A DNA stretch of 64,000 nucleotides from Mesorhizobium carmichaelinearum (GCF_900199455.1 NZ_FZQR01000003.1:248001-312000); one strand, 5' to 3'. Counted from the stretch's first letter, positions 48,986 through 61,824 are shown. The notes: a model not told the origin generated them from the letters alone. A program made the numbers and translations.

Positions 48986-49014
48986 TTGACGCGCCGGACC
49001 AAAAATGGTGTATG
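48986..49014 (+). promoter_or_regulatory. Probable tRNA-Val promoter
   Basis: TTGACG (48986-48991) followed after 17 bases by TGTATG (49009-49014), 13 bases before the tRNA gene. The -35 is good; the -10 is approximate. Confidence 0.45.
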
Positions 49015-49027
49015 CGCGGCTTCGGAT

Positions 49028-49103
49028 GGGCGTGTAGCTCAGCGGGAGAGCACTGCATTGACATTGCAGGGGTCACAGGTTCAATCCCTGTCACGCCCAC
49101 CAT
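49028..49103 (+). tRNA. tRNA-Val (GAC)
   Basis: 76 bases with encoded CCA. Acceptor stem GGGCGTG / CACGCCC; D-arm with GTAGCTCAGCGGGAGAGCAC; anticodon stem CTGCA / TGCAG with loop TTGACAT giving anticodon GAC; T-arm GGTTCAATCC. All invariant positions are present. Confidence 0.97.
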
Positions 49104-49447
49104 CCAGACAAAGATATAGGCGATAGATCTGCTTTTTTGCCGATCGCGTTGGCCGCTCCACGATAATGGTCGGATCGAGTCACCGTTGTCGGTCGCCGTT
49201 TCCCACGCCGTCCTGAACAAGCGTGAGCGCCTGGAATCCTTGCCAACTCAGATAGTCGTTGTTCTTGGCAGACGTCCAATCGGTCGGCCTTCATCTATTC
49301 GGCCGATGCGCCGGATCGAAGAGGACTCCACATTGAAACCGATCCTCTCGGATCGTTGGACATCCCAAAACGCTGTCCAGAAAGCCCGCTTGACTCCCGG
49401 TCGGCGGGGCTTTTCATGCATTCAGCTCGCTAAACGAGTTGCCGGCG
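49104..49447. other. Intergenic region downstream of tRNA-Val
   Basis: 344 bases with no convincing gene. Open frames here have unlikely composition and no ribosome site. There is no integrase or duplicated tRNA 3' end, so no evidence of an integrated element. A terminator-like hairpin lies at 49382-49414. Confidence 0.5.
49382..49414 (+). terminator. Terminator-like hairpin
   Basis: AAGCCCGC and GCGGGGCTT pair with one bulge around a 14-base loop and are followed by TTTT on the plus strand. It could end the tRNA transcript. Confidence 0.45.
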
Positions 49448-49654
49448 CTAACCACGCGGTCTGGCTCTCGGCCCTGGCGAGCTTTCCGCCGGGTTTGCCG
49501 CCAATTTGGCGAATCGCCGATCTCTTAGCCGCAGGAGCTTCCCTTTTGCCAGGAGCTCATCGCGGTCGCCATCATCCGCGGTCGTTCGGCCATACGTCGC
49601 AGCAATCAGATAGTCGGCTTTGTTCGTTCGATAATCTTCTTTTTGTACAGACAT
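49448..49654 (-). CDS. Small protein of unknown function (68 aa)
   Basis: 68 aa, charged, rich in Arg, Asp and Lys, without signal peptide or membrane segment; it starts M-S-V-Q-K-E-D-Y-R-T-N-K-A-D-Y. Support comes from an ideal ribosome site (GGGAGGAAACG directly before ATG 49654) and from protein-like composition in this frame. No family recognised. An AT-rich palindrome about 95 bases upstream may control it. Confidence 0.55.
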   Translation of the reverse strand: MSVQKEDYRTNKADYLIAATYGRTTADDGDRDELLAKGKLLRLRDRRFAKLAANPAESSPGPRARPRG

Positions 49655-49746
49655 CGTTTCCTCCCGGTCTGCGGCCTTTCCCTCCTCTTTGGCCTGACGG
49701 GAGGAATTAACTGCCGGTATCTCGCGCGAGTCTACCAATTGGGGAT

Positions 49747-49763
49747 TGTATTAAAATGATACA
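49747..49763. promoter_or_regulatory. AT-rich operator-like palindrome
   Basis: TGTAT-TAAAATG-ATACA, a perfect 5-bp inverted repeat in the only AT-rich stretch between the small gene and the end of the DUF993 gene. It resembles binding sites of dimeric repressors; the cognate regulator is unknown. Confidence 0.35.
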
Positions 49764-49889
49764 CGCCAGGCCACGGCGAGCCGCGGACGTGGCTCTGGTG
49801 CCCGAGATTGTAGATCTCGCAGGACTGCGTCTCTGCACCTCCGCAAATCCCCGAGGCAGAGGGATACTTCCCACCCAATTTCGTCAGGC

Positions 49890-51044
49890 TCAAACGCCCG
49901 CGACGGCGCACAGGCTCTTCATTCGCGATATGGCAAGGTCGGGATCGGCCAGCAGGCCTGCCTGGTCGGCAAGGCGAAAGATTTCGGCATAATGGCGGAT
50001 GCCGCGCGCCGACTGCATGCCGCCGACCATCGCGAAATGGTCCTGGTGGCCGTTCAGCCAGGCCATGAAGACGATGCCGGCCTTGTAATATTCGGTTGGC
50101 GCCTCGAAGATCTTTCGCGACAGCGGCACGGTCGGCGCCATCAGCGCGTCATAGCCAGCCTGATCGCCGGCGGCCAGTTTCGCCAGAGCGGCGTTGGCGA
50201 CTGGCGCGATGGCGTCGAAAATGCCGAGCAGCGCATGTGAATGTTTCTTCCCATCGCCGGCGATCAATTCGGGATAGTTGAAATCGTCGCCGGTGAACAT
50301 CACGACACCATCCGGCAGCCGGTTGCGCAGCGCGACCTCCTTGCCGGCATCGAGCAGCGATATCTTGATGCCTTCGACCTTGCTTGCATGGCGCTCGATG
50401 ATGGCGACCACCGTATCGAGCGCGGTCTCGAAATCGCCGCTGCCCCAATAGCCCTTCAAGGCCGGGTCGAACATATCGCCCAGCCAGTGCAGGATGACCT
50501 TGCCGGAGGCCTGGCTTAAGATGCGGTCATAGACGGCGGCGTAGTCGTCCGGCTCCTTCGCGACAGCCGCCAAAGCGCGGCTGGCCATTATGATCGCCTT
50601 GCCGCCCTGGCCTTCAATGAAAGCGAACTGCTCCTCATAGGCGGCGATCACATCGTGCAGTGTCCTGGCCGACGCCGGCGCCAGATGGTCGGTCCCGGCG
50701 CCCGAAGCAAGATCGGCGCCCGGAACCGTTCGCGCCTCAGCGATCGAACGGCGGATCAATTCCTTCGCATTGGCCCAGTCGAAACCCATGCCGCGCTGCG
50801 ACGTGTCCATCGCCTCAGCAATGCGGAAGCCGAGCCGCCACAAATGGTGGCGGAACGCCATCGTCCTGTCCCAGTCGACCACCGGACGCGACCATGGATC
50901 GGTCATTTCGAGGGGATCGGCAACGACATGCGCGGCGGCATAGGCGATGCGCGAAAACCGCGCGCCGGTCACCGGCTGCACCGGTTGTCCGACAAGCGTG
51001 TAACGGGTGCTGCGGCCACCCTCACCAGGCAAGGCAATGTCCAT
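49890..51044 (-). CDS. DUF993 dihydrodipicolinate synthase-like protein
   Basis: 384 aa. DUF993 proteins are predicted (beta/alpha)8 barrels distantly related to the DHDPS/N-acetylneuraminate lyase aldolases. The sequence shows R-P-V-V-D-W-D-R-T-M-A-F-R-H-H-L-W near residue 52, G-M-G-F-D-W-A-N-A, and a long C-terminal helical part. A retro-aldol or dehydratase reaction on a 2-keto acid is a reasonable guess, but no characterised member is known to me. AAGGGAG precedes ATG 51044. It diverges from the LacI-led operon and shares its operator pair. Confidence 0.82.
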   Translation of the reverse strand: MDIALPGEGGRSTRYTLVGQPVQPVTGARFSRIAYAAAHVVADPLEMTDPWSRPVVDWDRTMAFRHHLWRLGFRIAEAMDTSQRGMGFDWANAKELIRRSIAEARTVPGADLASGAGTDHLAPASARTLHDVIAAYEEQFAFIEGQGGKAIIMASRALAAVAKEPDDYAAVYDRILSQASGKVILHWLGDMFDPALKGYWGSGDFETALDTVVAIIERHASKVEGIKISLLDAGKEVALRNRLPDGVVMFTGDDFNYPELIAGDGKKHSHALLGIFDAIAPVANAALAKLAAGDQAGYDALMAPTVPLSRKIFEAPTEYYKAGIVFMAWLNGHQDHFAMVGGMQSARGIRHYAEIFRLADQAGLLADPDLAISRMKSLCAVAGV

Positions 51045-51072
51045 GGATCTCTCCCTTCGCAGCGCCTATAAA

Positions 51073-51084
51073 TGGAACGTTCCA
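51073..51084. promoter_or_regulatory. LacI-type operator O1 (DUF993 side)
   Basis: TGGAACGTTCCA, a perfect 12-bp palindrome 29 bases upstream of the DUF993 start. Central CG and even symmetry are typical of LacI/GalR sites. Confidence 0.75.
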
Positions 51085-51204
51085 ATAAATCAAGAACCTT
51101 TAGATCGGGAACGCATTGGCGGGCAAATGCTGCGTTGCAATACCGAAAGCCTTGTACGATAAGCCATTTGAGTACGCACAATCGGTTTTTCAGGCCGAGA
51201 AAAA

Positions 51205-51223
51205 ATCGTGGTTGACTCACGAT
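51205..51223. promoter_or_regulatory. Second palindrome over the lacI -35 box
   Basis: ATCGTG-GTTGACT-CACGAT, a perfect 6-bp inverted repeat whose spacer is the -35 hexamer itself. It could bind another regulator; unrelated in sequence to the LacI-type sites. Confidence 0.45.
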
Positions 51224-51240
51224 TGAACCAATGATTAGAA
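51212..51240 (+). promoter_or_regulatory. Promoter of the lacI-led operon
   Basis: TTGACT (51212-51217), exactly 17 bases, TTAGAA (51235-51240). The -10 hexamer overlaps operator O2, so the repressor should control its own operon. Confidence 0.7.
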
Positions 51241-51247
51241 CGTTCCA
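51236..51247. promoter_or_regulatory. LacI-type operator O2 (operon side)
   Basis: TAGAACGTTCCA, sharing the perfect GAACGTTC core with O1 and overlapping the -10 box. Centres of O1 and O2 are 163 bp apart, compatible with looping. Confidence 0.75.
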
Positions 51248-51283
51248 ATAGATTTGATGAGAAACCGGGAGGAGATATCTGGG

Positions 51284-54945
<3,662 letters not shown>

Positions 54946-54953
<8 letters not shown>

Positions 54954-55722
54954 GCGCCTCGTTACATTTGAGCAGGATGGCGCCATCGGCATCGTCACCT
55001 TGCGCCGGCCGGAAAAGTTCAACGCGCTGGATATCCCGATGCTGCGCGCGCTGGAAGCCGCGCTCGACGAGGCGGAGATGGCCGAAGGCGTCCGCGTCGT
55101 GCTGCTTCGCGGCGAAGGCAAGGGCTTTTGCGCCGGCGGCGATGTCGAGGCGTGGGCGCAGATGAGCGCCGCCGATTTCCAGGTGCAATGGGTGCGCTAC
55201 GGCCACCGTGTCTTCGACCGGCTGGCGCGGCTGCGACAACCGACCATCGCCGTGCTGTCCGGCCATGCGCTGGGTGGCGGGCTGGAACTGGCGGCCGCCT
55301 GCGATTTCCGGGTTGCCGAGGCGCATGTGAAACTGGGCTTCCCGGAAACCTCGATCGGCGTCGTGCCCGGCTGGTCCGGCACGCAACGCGCGGTGCGCCG
55401 CTTCGGCGCGCAGACGGTGCGGCGCATGGCGCTGGGCGGTGAAGTTTTCCTGGCGGCAGAGGCGCTTCGTTTGGGCATCGTCGACAGAGTTGTCGAAACC
55501 GGTAGCGGGTTAGCCGAAGCCAGAAGCTGGGCCGAAAAGATCGCCGAGCGCGGCCCGCTGGCGACGGAAGCGGCCAAGCTGATGATCGCGGTCGCCGAAG
55601 GCGAGGAAAGTGCCGCCGCGACCGAAGCGCTGGCCAGCGGCTTCATCGCGCTCAGCGGTGATCTCAAGGCTGGTGTGACTGCTTTCAAGACCAAGCAGAA
55701 GCCGGCATTTTCAAGAAGCTAG
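54946..55722 (+). CDS. Enoyl-CoA hydratase/isomerase family protein (crotonase)
   Basis: 258 aa. The crotonase fold has the oxyanion hole motifs F-C-A-G-G-D-V near residue 65 and G-H-A-L-G-G-G-L-E-L-A near 107, and the conserved G-F-P-E-T-S-I-G-V-V-P-G region near 130. Possible chemistries are hydration of an enoyl-CoA, isomerisation, or a retro-aldol/retro-Claisen cleavage. GGAGG precedes ATG 54946. It is translationally linked to the CoA-transferase and 14 bases ahead of the aldehyde dehydrogenase. Confidence 0.9.
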
Positions 55723-55736
55723 AGAAGACAATCCTG

Positions 55737-57248
55737 ATGAACGCCCCCCTCAACATCGCCATGCCCGCCGAGGCGTCAGCCGCGCCAAGAACCTATCGGC
55801 TGTTGATCGACGGCAAGCATGTCGATGCCCGCGACGGCCGTACGTTAGAGCGCAAGAGCCCCGGCCATGGTTTCACCGTTTCGCGCTATGCGCAGGCCGG
55901 CGAGGCCGAGGTGGAAGCCGCCATGCAGGCCGCGCACAAAGCGTTCGAGGCCGGCCCGTGGCCGCGCATGAAAGCCTCCGAACGCGCCGCCATCCTGCTC
56001 AAGGCGGCCGACCTGATCGAGGCGCGGCTGGAAGACATCGCCCGGCTCGACGCGCTGGAATCCGGCAAGCCGATCGCTCAGGCGCGCGGCGAGATCGGCG
56101 GCGCCGTCGACATCTGGCGCTATGCCGCATCGCTCGCCCGCACGTTGCATGGCGAGAGCTATGCCAATCTCGGCGACGCCATGCTGGGCGTGGTCGTGCG
56201 CGAGCCAATCGGCGTCGTCTCGATCATCACGCCGTGGAATTTCCCGTTCCTGATCGTCAGCCAGAAACTGCCTTTCGCGCTCGCCGCCGGCTGCACGGCC
56301 GTGGTCAAGCCGAGCGAAATGACCTCGGCCTCGACCTTCGTGCTCGGCGACATCCTGCTTGAGGCCGGCCTGCCCGCAGGCGTCGTCAACATCCTCGCTG
56401 GTCTTGGCGCCGATGTCGGCGCCCCGATGGTCAGCCATCCGCTGGTCGAGATGGTCTCGTTCACCGGCTCCACCCGCGTCGGCAAGATGACCATGGCGTC
56501 GGCCGCGCAGTCACTGAAGAAAGTCTCGATGGAACTTGGCGGCAAGAATGGCCAGATCGTTTTCCCCGATGCCGACCTCGAAGCGGCGGCCGACGCGGCG
56601 GTTTTCGGTGGCTTCTTCAACGCCGGCGAATGCTGCAATGCCGGCAGCCGGCTGATCGTGCATGAAGCGATCGCCGACGATTTTCTTGCCGCTGTGAAGG
56701 CACTTACGTCGAAAGTGACAGTGGGAGATCCACTGGATGATCGAACCAAGGTCGGCGCGATGATCTCGTCCGAGCATCTGGCCAAGGTAACAGATTACGT
56801 TGCGGTGGCTGCGAACGAAGGCGGCAACATCTACAGCGGCGGCAAGCAGCTGGCCTCCAATGCCGGCCAGTATCTCGATCCGACCATCTTACGCGACGTC
56901 ACCGAGAACATGGCGATTGCGCGCGAGGAAGTGTTCGGCCCGGTTCTCTCCGTGCTGACTTTTGAAACGATTGAAAAGGCGTTGCACATCGCCAACAACA
57001 CGCCCTATGGTCTGTCTGCGGGCGTGTGGAGCGCCAGCATCGACACTTGCATGTCGGTGGCGCGTGGGGTGCGTTCGGGGACGGTTTGGGTGAACACATT
57101 CATGGAAGGTTATCCCGAGCTGCCTTTCGGAGGCTACAAGCAGTCCGGTCTCGGACGCGAACTCGGCAAACGCGCCGTCGAGGATTATACCGAGGAAAAG
57201 ACAATCCAGTTTCATCGCGGCCAGCGCACCGGATGGTGGGTCGGCTGA
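55737..57248 (+). CDS. NAD(P)-dependent aldehyde dehydrogenase
   Basis: 503 aa. Catalytic cysteine C300 in F-F-N-A-G-E-C-C and general base E265 in E-L-G-G-K-N; W-N-F-P-F and F-T-G-S-T-R-V-G are standard cofactor motifs. The betaine/4-aminobutyraldehyde-like subgroup is suggested by the length and the [14 protein letters not shown]-terminal motif. It oxidises an aldehyde, probably released in the pathway, to the acid. Confidence 0.92.
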   Translation: MNAPLNIAMPAEASAAPRTYRLLIDGKHVDARDGRTLERKSPGHGFTVSRYAQAGEAEVEAAMQAAHKAFEAGPWPRMKASERAAILLKAADLIEARLEDIARLDALESGKPIAQARGEIGGAVDIWRYAASLARTLHGESYANLGDAMLGVVVREPIGVVSIITPWNFPFLIVSQKLPFALAAGCTAVVKPSEMTSASTFVLGDILLEAGLPAGVVNILAGLGADVGAPMVSHPLVEMVSFTGSTRVGKMTMASAAQSLKKVSMELGGKNGQIVFPDADLEAAADAAVFGGFFNAGECCNAGSRLIVHEAIADDFLAAVKALTSKVTVGDPLDDRTKVGAMISSEHLAKVTDYVAVAANEGGNIYSGGKQLASNAGQYLDPTILRDVTENMAIAREEVFGPVLSVLTFETIEKALHIANNTPYGLSAGVWSASIDTCMSVARGVRSGTVWVNTFMEGYPELPFGGYKQSGLGRELGKRAVEDYTEEKTIQFHRGQRTGWWVG

Positions 57249-57260
57249 GTTTGGAAGAAC

Positions 57261-57278
57261 CCGGTGGGCTGCCACCGG
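57261..57278 (+). other. Intercistronic hairpin before the binding-protein gene
   Basis: CCGGTGG-GCTG-CCACCGG, a perfect 7-bp stem 13 bases after the aldehyde dehydrogenase stop and 29 bases before the next start. No T-run. Confidence 0.5.
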
Positions 57279-57306
57279 TCGTGTAATGCAACAAGGGAGG
57301 AAGTAC

Positions 57307-58560
57307 ATGTTGCGCAAATTGCTTATCGGAACGGCTCTTGCGACGAGCTTTGCGTTCTCGGCGCATGCCGCGGACGTCAAGGAAGTGCAGATGTTGCATT
57401 GGTGGACGTCGGGCGGCGAAGCGGCTGCTCTCAACGTGCTGAAGGGCGATCTGGCCAAGGAAGGCTATGCCTGGAAGGACGTGCCGGTGGCCGGCGGTGG
57501 CGGCGACGCTGCCATGACCGCGCTGAAGGCAATGGTCGCGGCCGGCAACTATCCGACCGCCTCGCAGATGCTCGGCTACACCGTGCTCGACTATGCGGCG
57601 GCCGGCGTCATGGGCGACCTGACCGAGACGGCGAAGAAGGAAGGCTGGGACAAGTCGGTTCCGGCCGCCTTGCAGAAGTTCTCCGTCTATGAAGGCAAGT
57701 GGGTCGCGGCTCCGGTCAACGTCCACTCGGTCAACTGGCTGTGGATCAACAAGGCCGTCATGGACAAGATCGGCGGCACCGAGCCGAAGACCTTCGACGA
57801 CTTCATTGCCCTGCTCGACAAGGCCAAGGCGGCAGGCGTGATCCCGCTCGCTCTCGGCGGCCAGAACTGGCAGGAAGCCACCATGTTCGACTCGGTCGTG
57901 CTGTCGACCGGCGGACCTGAGTTCTACAAGAAGGCCTTCAACGACCTCGACGACGCCTCGCTCAAATCCGACACGATGAAGAAGTCGTTCGACAATTTGG
58001 CCAAGCTCGTCACCTATGTCGACCCGAACTTCTCGGGCCGCGACTGGAACCTTGCCACCGCCATGGTCATCAAGGGCGATGCTCTGGTGCAGGTCATGGG
58101 CGACTGGGCCAAGGGCGAGTTCCACGCCGCCAAGAAGACCCCCGGCACCGACTTCCTGTGCTATCGCTTCCCGGGCACCGACGGCTCCGTCATCTACAAC
58201 TCCGACATGTTCGGCATGTTCAACGTTCCGGACGACCGCAAGGCCGCCCAGGTCGCACTGGCCACCGCCACACTGTCGAAGAGCTTCCAGTCGGCCTTCA
58301 ACGTCGTCAAGGGTTCGGTTCCGGCCCGTACCGACGTTCCGGACACCGACTTCGACGCTTGCGGCAAGAAGGGCATCGCCGACCTGAAGAAGGCCAACGA
58401 CGGCGGCACGCTGTTCGGCTCGCTGGCCCAGGGCTATGGCGCGCCTCCGGCGGTTGCCAATGCCTACAAGGACGTCGTCTCGAAGTTCGTCCATGGTCAG
58501 ATCAAGACCTCGGACGAAGCCGTGACCGAACTGGTCAAGGCCATCGACGACGCCAAGTAA
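57307..58560 (+). CDS. Sugar ABC transporter substrate-binding protein (CUT1, GtsA-like)
   Basis: 417 aa. Signal peptide 1-22 (A-H-A-A-D). It resembles GtsA-type glucose/mannose binders: [48 protein letters not shown] and M-G-D-W-A-K-G-E-F are all present. Glucose or a glucose-like sugar or glycoside is therefore the likely ligand, but the contact residues were not checked against a structure. GGGAGG precedes ATG 57307. Hairpins flank the gene on both sides. Confidence 0.92.
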   Translation: MLRKLLIGTALATSFAFSAHAADVKEVQMLHWWTSGGEAAALNVLKGDLAKEGYAWKDVPVAGGGGDAAMTALKAMVAAGNYPTASQMLGYTVLDYAAAGVMGDLTETAKKEGWDKSVPAALQKFSVYEGKWVAAPVNVHSVNWLWINKAVMDKIGGTEPKTFDDFIALLDKAKAAGVIPLALGGQNWQEATMFDSVVLSTGGPEFYKKAFNDLDDASLKSDTMKKSFDNLAKLVTYVDPNFSGRDWNLATAMVIKGDALVQVMGDWAKGEFHAAKKTPGTDFLCYRFPGTDGSVIYNSDMFGMFNVPDDRKAAQVALATATLSKSFQSAFNVVKGSVPARTDVPDTDFDACGKKGIADLKKANDGGTLFGSLAQGYGAPPAVANAYKDVVSKFVHGQIKTSDEAVTELVKAIDDAK

Positions 58561-58576
58561 GCTAGCCAGAAAAACA

Positions 58577-58600
58577 CCTTCCCCGCTTCGGCGGGGAAGG
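58577..58600 (+). other. Intercistronic hairpin after the binding-protein gene
   Basis: CCTTCCCCGC-TTCG-GCGGGGAAGG, a perfect 10-bp stem with a UUCG tetraloop and a short TTTC. It is a typical 3' protector and partial terminator that lets the binding protein be made in excess of the permeases. Confidence 0.75.
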
Positions 58601-58710
58601 TTTCATCTCAGGATTGGCCGGCTCGACACCATGCCGACCAAAGACCCGTATGCATGGGTCGCCTTGCCGCCTGACGGCAGAGCACGGACGACCCGAAGCG
58701 GGAGGAGCTC

Positions 58711-59661
58711 ATGAGCACGGTAGCAACAAGCCAGATCAAGCTGACGCCGGAGCGGTCGCGCCCCTCCGTGCGCTCGCGCCTGCAGGACGCCTTGCCGAAG
58801 ATCGTGCTGGCGCCGAGCTTCGCCATCACCATCGTCTTCGTCTACGGCTTCATCCTGTGGACGATCTATCTGTCCTTCACCAACTCCAAGACCTTCCCGT
58901 CCTATGTCATCACCGGCTCGCGCGCCTATCAGCGGCTGTGGGGCTGGACCTTCGACACCGACCCGCCATCGAGCTGGTACACGTCGATCACCAATATGGG
59001 CATTTTCGGCTTTCTCTACATCCTGATCTGCCTGGCGCTCGGCCTGTTCCTCGCCATCCTGCTCGACCAGAAGATCCGCGGCGAAGGCGTGCTGCGCCCC
59101 ATCTACCTCTACCCGATGGCGTTGTCCTTCATCGTCACCGGCGTCGCCTGGAAGTGGTTCCTCGACCCCGGCCTCGGCCTCGAACAGACCTTGCATCAAT
59201 GGGGCTGGACGAGTTTCCATTTCGACTGGATCAAGAACAAGGATTTCGTCATCTACACCGTGGTCATCGCCGGCGTCTGGCAGGCCTCCGGCTTCATCAT
59301 GGCGATGTTCCTGGCCGGCCTGCGCGGCATCGACGGCGAGATCATGAAGGCGGCGCAGATCGACGGTGCCACCACCTTCCAGCTCTATCGCCGCATCGTC
59401 ATTCCGCTGCTGCGGCCGATCTTCCTGTCGGCCTTCATCGTGCTCGCGCACCTCGCCATCAAGTCGTACGATCTGGTGGTCGCACTAACCTCCGGCGGCC
59501 CCGGCGGCTCGGCCTGGCTGCCGTCCAACTTCATGTATGAGTACACCTTCAAGCGCAACGAGATGGCCGTCGGCTCGGCGAGTGCGGTGATCATGCTGAT
59601 GACCATCGTCGCCATCATCGTGCCCTATCTCTATTCGGAACTGCGGGAGAAGCCGCGATGA
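58711..59661 (+). CDS. Sugar ABC transporter permease (MalF-like)
   Basis: 316 aa with six predicted transmembrane helices beginning at about residue 32. The EAA loop contacting the ATPase reads E-I-M-K-A-A-Q-I-D-G-A-T-T-F-Q-L-Y. The ATG is preceded by GGAGGAG. It pairs with the next gene, whose start overlaps its stop (ATGA). The closest functional type is GtsB of glucose transporters. Confidence 0.93.
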   Translation: MSTVATSQIKLTPERSRPSVRSRLQDALPKIVLAPSFAITIVFVYGFILWTIYLSFTNSKTFPSYVITGSRAYQRLWGWTFDTDPPSSWYTSITNMGIFGFLYILICLALGLFLAILLDQKIRGEGVLRPIYLYPMALSFIVTGVAWKWFLDPGLGLEQTLHQWGWTSFHFDWIKNKDFVIYTVVIAGVWQASGFIMAMFLAGLRGIDGEIMKAAQIDGATTFQLYRRIVIPLLRPIFLSAFIVLAHLAIKSYDLVVALTSGGPGGSAWLPSNFMYEYTFKRNEMAVGSASAVIMLMTIVAIIVPYLYSELREKPR

Positions 59662-60602
59662 GCGCTGTCGCCACCCCTGCCCGCCAGGCCTCTAGCGGCA
59701 TGAGCACCAAGACCCTCAACCGTATTGTCATCTACGGGCTTTTGGCCCTGTTTGCGCTGTTCTACCTGATGCCGCTGTTCGTCATGCTGGTCACCTCGTT
59801 CAAGACCATGGACGAGATCCAGAACGGCAACATGCTGGCGCTGCCCAAGGCGCCGACCTTCGACCCGTGGCTAAAGGCCTGGGGCGAGACCTGCGTCGGC
59901 CTCACCTGCGCCGGCATCAAGGGCTATTTCTGGAACTCCATCAAGATGGTGGTTCCCGCCGTGCTGATCTCGACCATGCTCGGCGCGCTCAACGGCTACG
60001 TGCTGACCAAATGGCGCTTTCGCGGTGCGACACTGGTGTTCGGCCTGATGCTGTTCGCCTGCTTCATCCCGTTCCAGTCGGTGCTGCTGCCGATGGCGAC
60101 GATCCTCGGCAGCGTCGGCCGTTTCGGCGTGACGCTGCAGAACTCGGTCGGAACAAGCTTCGGTCTCGGCAATTCGACGGTCAATCTCGTCTTCGTCCAC
60201 GTCGTCTACGGCATCGGCTTCACCACGCTGTTCTTCCGCAACTATTACGAGGCCTTCCCGACTGAGTTGATCAAGGCCGCCCAGGTCGACGGCGCCTCCT
60301 TCTTCCAGATCTTCCGCCGCATCATGCTGCCGAACTCGATGCCGATCTTCGTCGTCACCGTCATCTACCAGTTCACCAACATCTGGAACGACTTCCTGTT
60401 CGCGTCCGCCTATGCCGGCACCGGCGACGCCATGCCGATGACGGTGGCGCTGAACAACGTCGTCAACACCTCGACCGGCGTCGTCGAATACAACGTCAAT
60501 ATGGCGGCCGCGATGATCGCGGCTCTCCCCACCCTGATCGTCTATGTCGTCGCCGGCCGCTATTTCGTGCGCGGGCTGATGGCAGGCGCGGTCAAAGGCT
60601 GA
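59658..60602 (+). CDS. Sugar ABC transporter permease (MalG-like)
   Basis: 314 aa, six transmembrane helices, EAA loop E-L-I-K-A-A-Q-V-D-G-A-S-F-F-Q-I-F. It forms the heterodimeric channel with the preceding permease, to which it is translationally coupled by a four-base overlap. Position and sequence fit GtsC-type subunits. Confidence 0.93.
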   Translation: MSAVATPARQASSGMSTKTLNRIVIYGLLALFALFYLMPLFVMLVTSFKTMDEIQNGNMLALPKAPTFDPWLKAWGETCVGLTCAGIKGYFWNSIKMVVPAVLISTMLGALNGYVLTKWRFRGATLVFGLMLFACFIPFQSVLLPMATILGSVGRFGVTLQNSVGTSFGLGNSTVNLVFVHVVYGIGFTTLFFRNYYEAFPTELIKAAQVDGASFFQIFRRIMLPNSMPIFVVTVIYQFTNIWNDFLFASAYAGTGDAMPMTVALNNVVNTSTGVVEYNVNMAAAMIAALPTLIVYVVAGRYFVRGLMAGAVKG

Positions 60603-60622
60603 CCAATTCAGAAGGAACGACC

Positions 60623-61738
60623 ATGGCTTTTCTGGAAATTGACGGGCTGAAGAAGCGCTTCGGGAATGTTGAGATCCTGAAAGGCATCGATGTCGAGCTC
60701 GAAAAGGGCGGCTTCCTGGTGCTGGTCGGCCCGTCCGGCTGCGGCAAGTCCACGCTGCTCAACACCATTGCCGGGCTGGAGCAGATCACCGAGGGCGAGA
60801 TCCGCGTCGAGGGCCGCGCCATCAACGATCTGCATCCGTCCAAGCGCGACATCGCCATGGTGTTCCAGAGCTACGCGCTCTACCCGAATATGACCGTGGC
60901 CGGAAACATCTCCTTCGGCATGGAAATGCGCGGCGTACCCGCCGACGAGCGCCAGAAGGCGATCGACAAGGTGGCGAAGGTCCTGCAGATCGGCCACTTG
61001 CTGCAGCGCAAGCCGAGCCAGCTCTCCGGCGGCCAGCGCCAGCGCGTCGCCATGGGCCGTGCACTGGTGCGCGACCCCAAGCTGTTCCTGTTCGACGAGC
61101 CTTTGTCCAACCTCGACGCCAAGCTGCGCGTCGACATGCGCATCGAGATCAAGCGCCTGCATGCCACGACAGGCACAACCATCGTCTACGTCACCCACGA
61201 CCAGATCGAGGCAATGACGCTGGCGACCAAGATCGCCGTCATGCGCGACGGCGAGGTGCAGCAGTTCGGCACCCCGGCCGAGATCTACAACAACCCCACC
61301 AATTTGTTCGTCGCCGATTTCATGGGTTCCCCGGCCATGAACCTGATCCCGGCGACCATCGCCACATCGGGCAATGCGCTGTCCGTCGTGCTGCAGCGCG
61401 AGGCGCGCGAGCCGATCACGCTGCCGATGGCCAACGCGCCGACGGGTCTCTCGGCATTCCAGGGCAAGCCGATCATCTTCGGCGTGCGGCCGGAAGCGCT
61501 GACCGATCCGGAGGGTGCCGAACGCAACGCCTCCAACATTGCCACCGCCGACCTGCACATCGAAGTCGTCGAGCCGGCGGGTTCCGACACCTTCGCGGTG
61601 ACCAATCTCGGCGGCAAGCCCGTTGTGGCGCGGCTGCGCGCCGACGCCAACATCCAGCCTGGCACCAGCACGCCGCTCGCCTTCAACCTGACCAAGGCGG
61701 TGTTCTTCGATCCGGCGACCGAGAACCGCATCCGCTAA
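60623..61738 (+). CDS. Sugar ABC transporter ATP-binding protein (UgpC/MsmK/MalK-like)
   Basis: 371 aa. Walker A G36-P-S-G-C-G-K-S-T44, signature L-S-G-G-Q-R-Q-R near 134, Walker B L-F-L-F-D-E-P-L-S-N-L-D, H-loop T-H-D-Q. The C-terminal TOBE domain (about 235-370) is typical of CUT1 ATPases and can carry regulatory contacts. AAGGAACG precedes the ATG. The stop codon overlaps the first base of the two-hairpin repeat. Confidence 0.95.
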   Translation: MAFLEIDGLKKRFGNVEILKGIDVELEKGGFLVLVGPSGCGKSTLLNTIAGLEQITEGEIRVEGRAINDLHPSKRDIAMVFQSYALYPNMTVAGNISFGMEMRGVPADERQKAIDKVAKVLQIGHLLQRKPSQLSGGQRQRVAMGRALVRDPKLFLFDEPLSNLDAKLRVDMRIEIKRLHATTGTTIVYVTHDQIEAMTLATKIAVMRDGEVQQFGTPAEIYNNPTNLFVADFMGSPAMNLIPATIATSGNALSVVLQREAREPITLPMANAPTGLSAFQGKPIIFGVRPEALTDPEGAERNASNIATADLHIEVVEPAGSDTFAVTNLGGKPVVARLRADANIQPGTSTPLAFNLTKAVFFDPATENRIR

Positions 61739-61824
61739 TGTATGTCGCCCAAAAGTGGATCCGGTTTTGGGGCAACGACATGCATCAAAACAAAAACCTA
61801 AAGCGCGTCAGGACGCGATTTAGG
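61738..61824. repeat. Two-hairpin intergenic repeat (copy D) covering the GMC gene leader
   Basis: Hairpin 1 (61738-61785) has arms ATGTATGTCG / CGACATGCAT and inner CCCAAAA / TTTTGGG around GTGGATCCGG. The linker is CAAAACAAAAA. Hairpin 2 (61797-61824) is CCTAAAGCGCGTC-AG-GACGCGATTTAGG, 12 pairs and one mismatch. It ends two bases before ATG 61827, so the only Shine-Dalgarno-like AGG is inside the stem. Confidence 0.85.

Noticed and set aside
49028..49103. tRNA-Val as attachment site of an integrated element
   Set aside because: No integrase, no repeated 3' tRNA segment downstream and no change in gene style.
49186..49710. Plus-strand frame of 174 codons after tRNA-Val
   Set aside because: No ribosome site, Pro/Arg/Ser-rich composition, and it runs over the terminator-like hairpin and opposite the better-supported small minus-strand gene.
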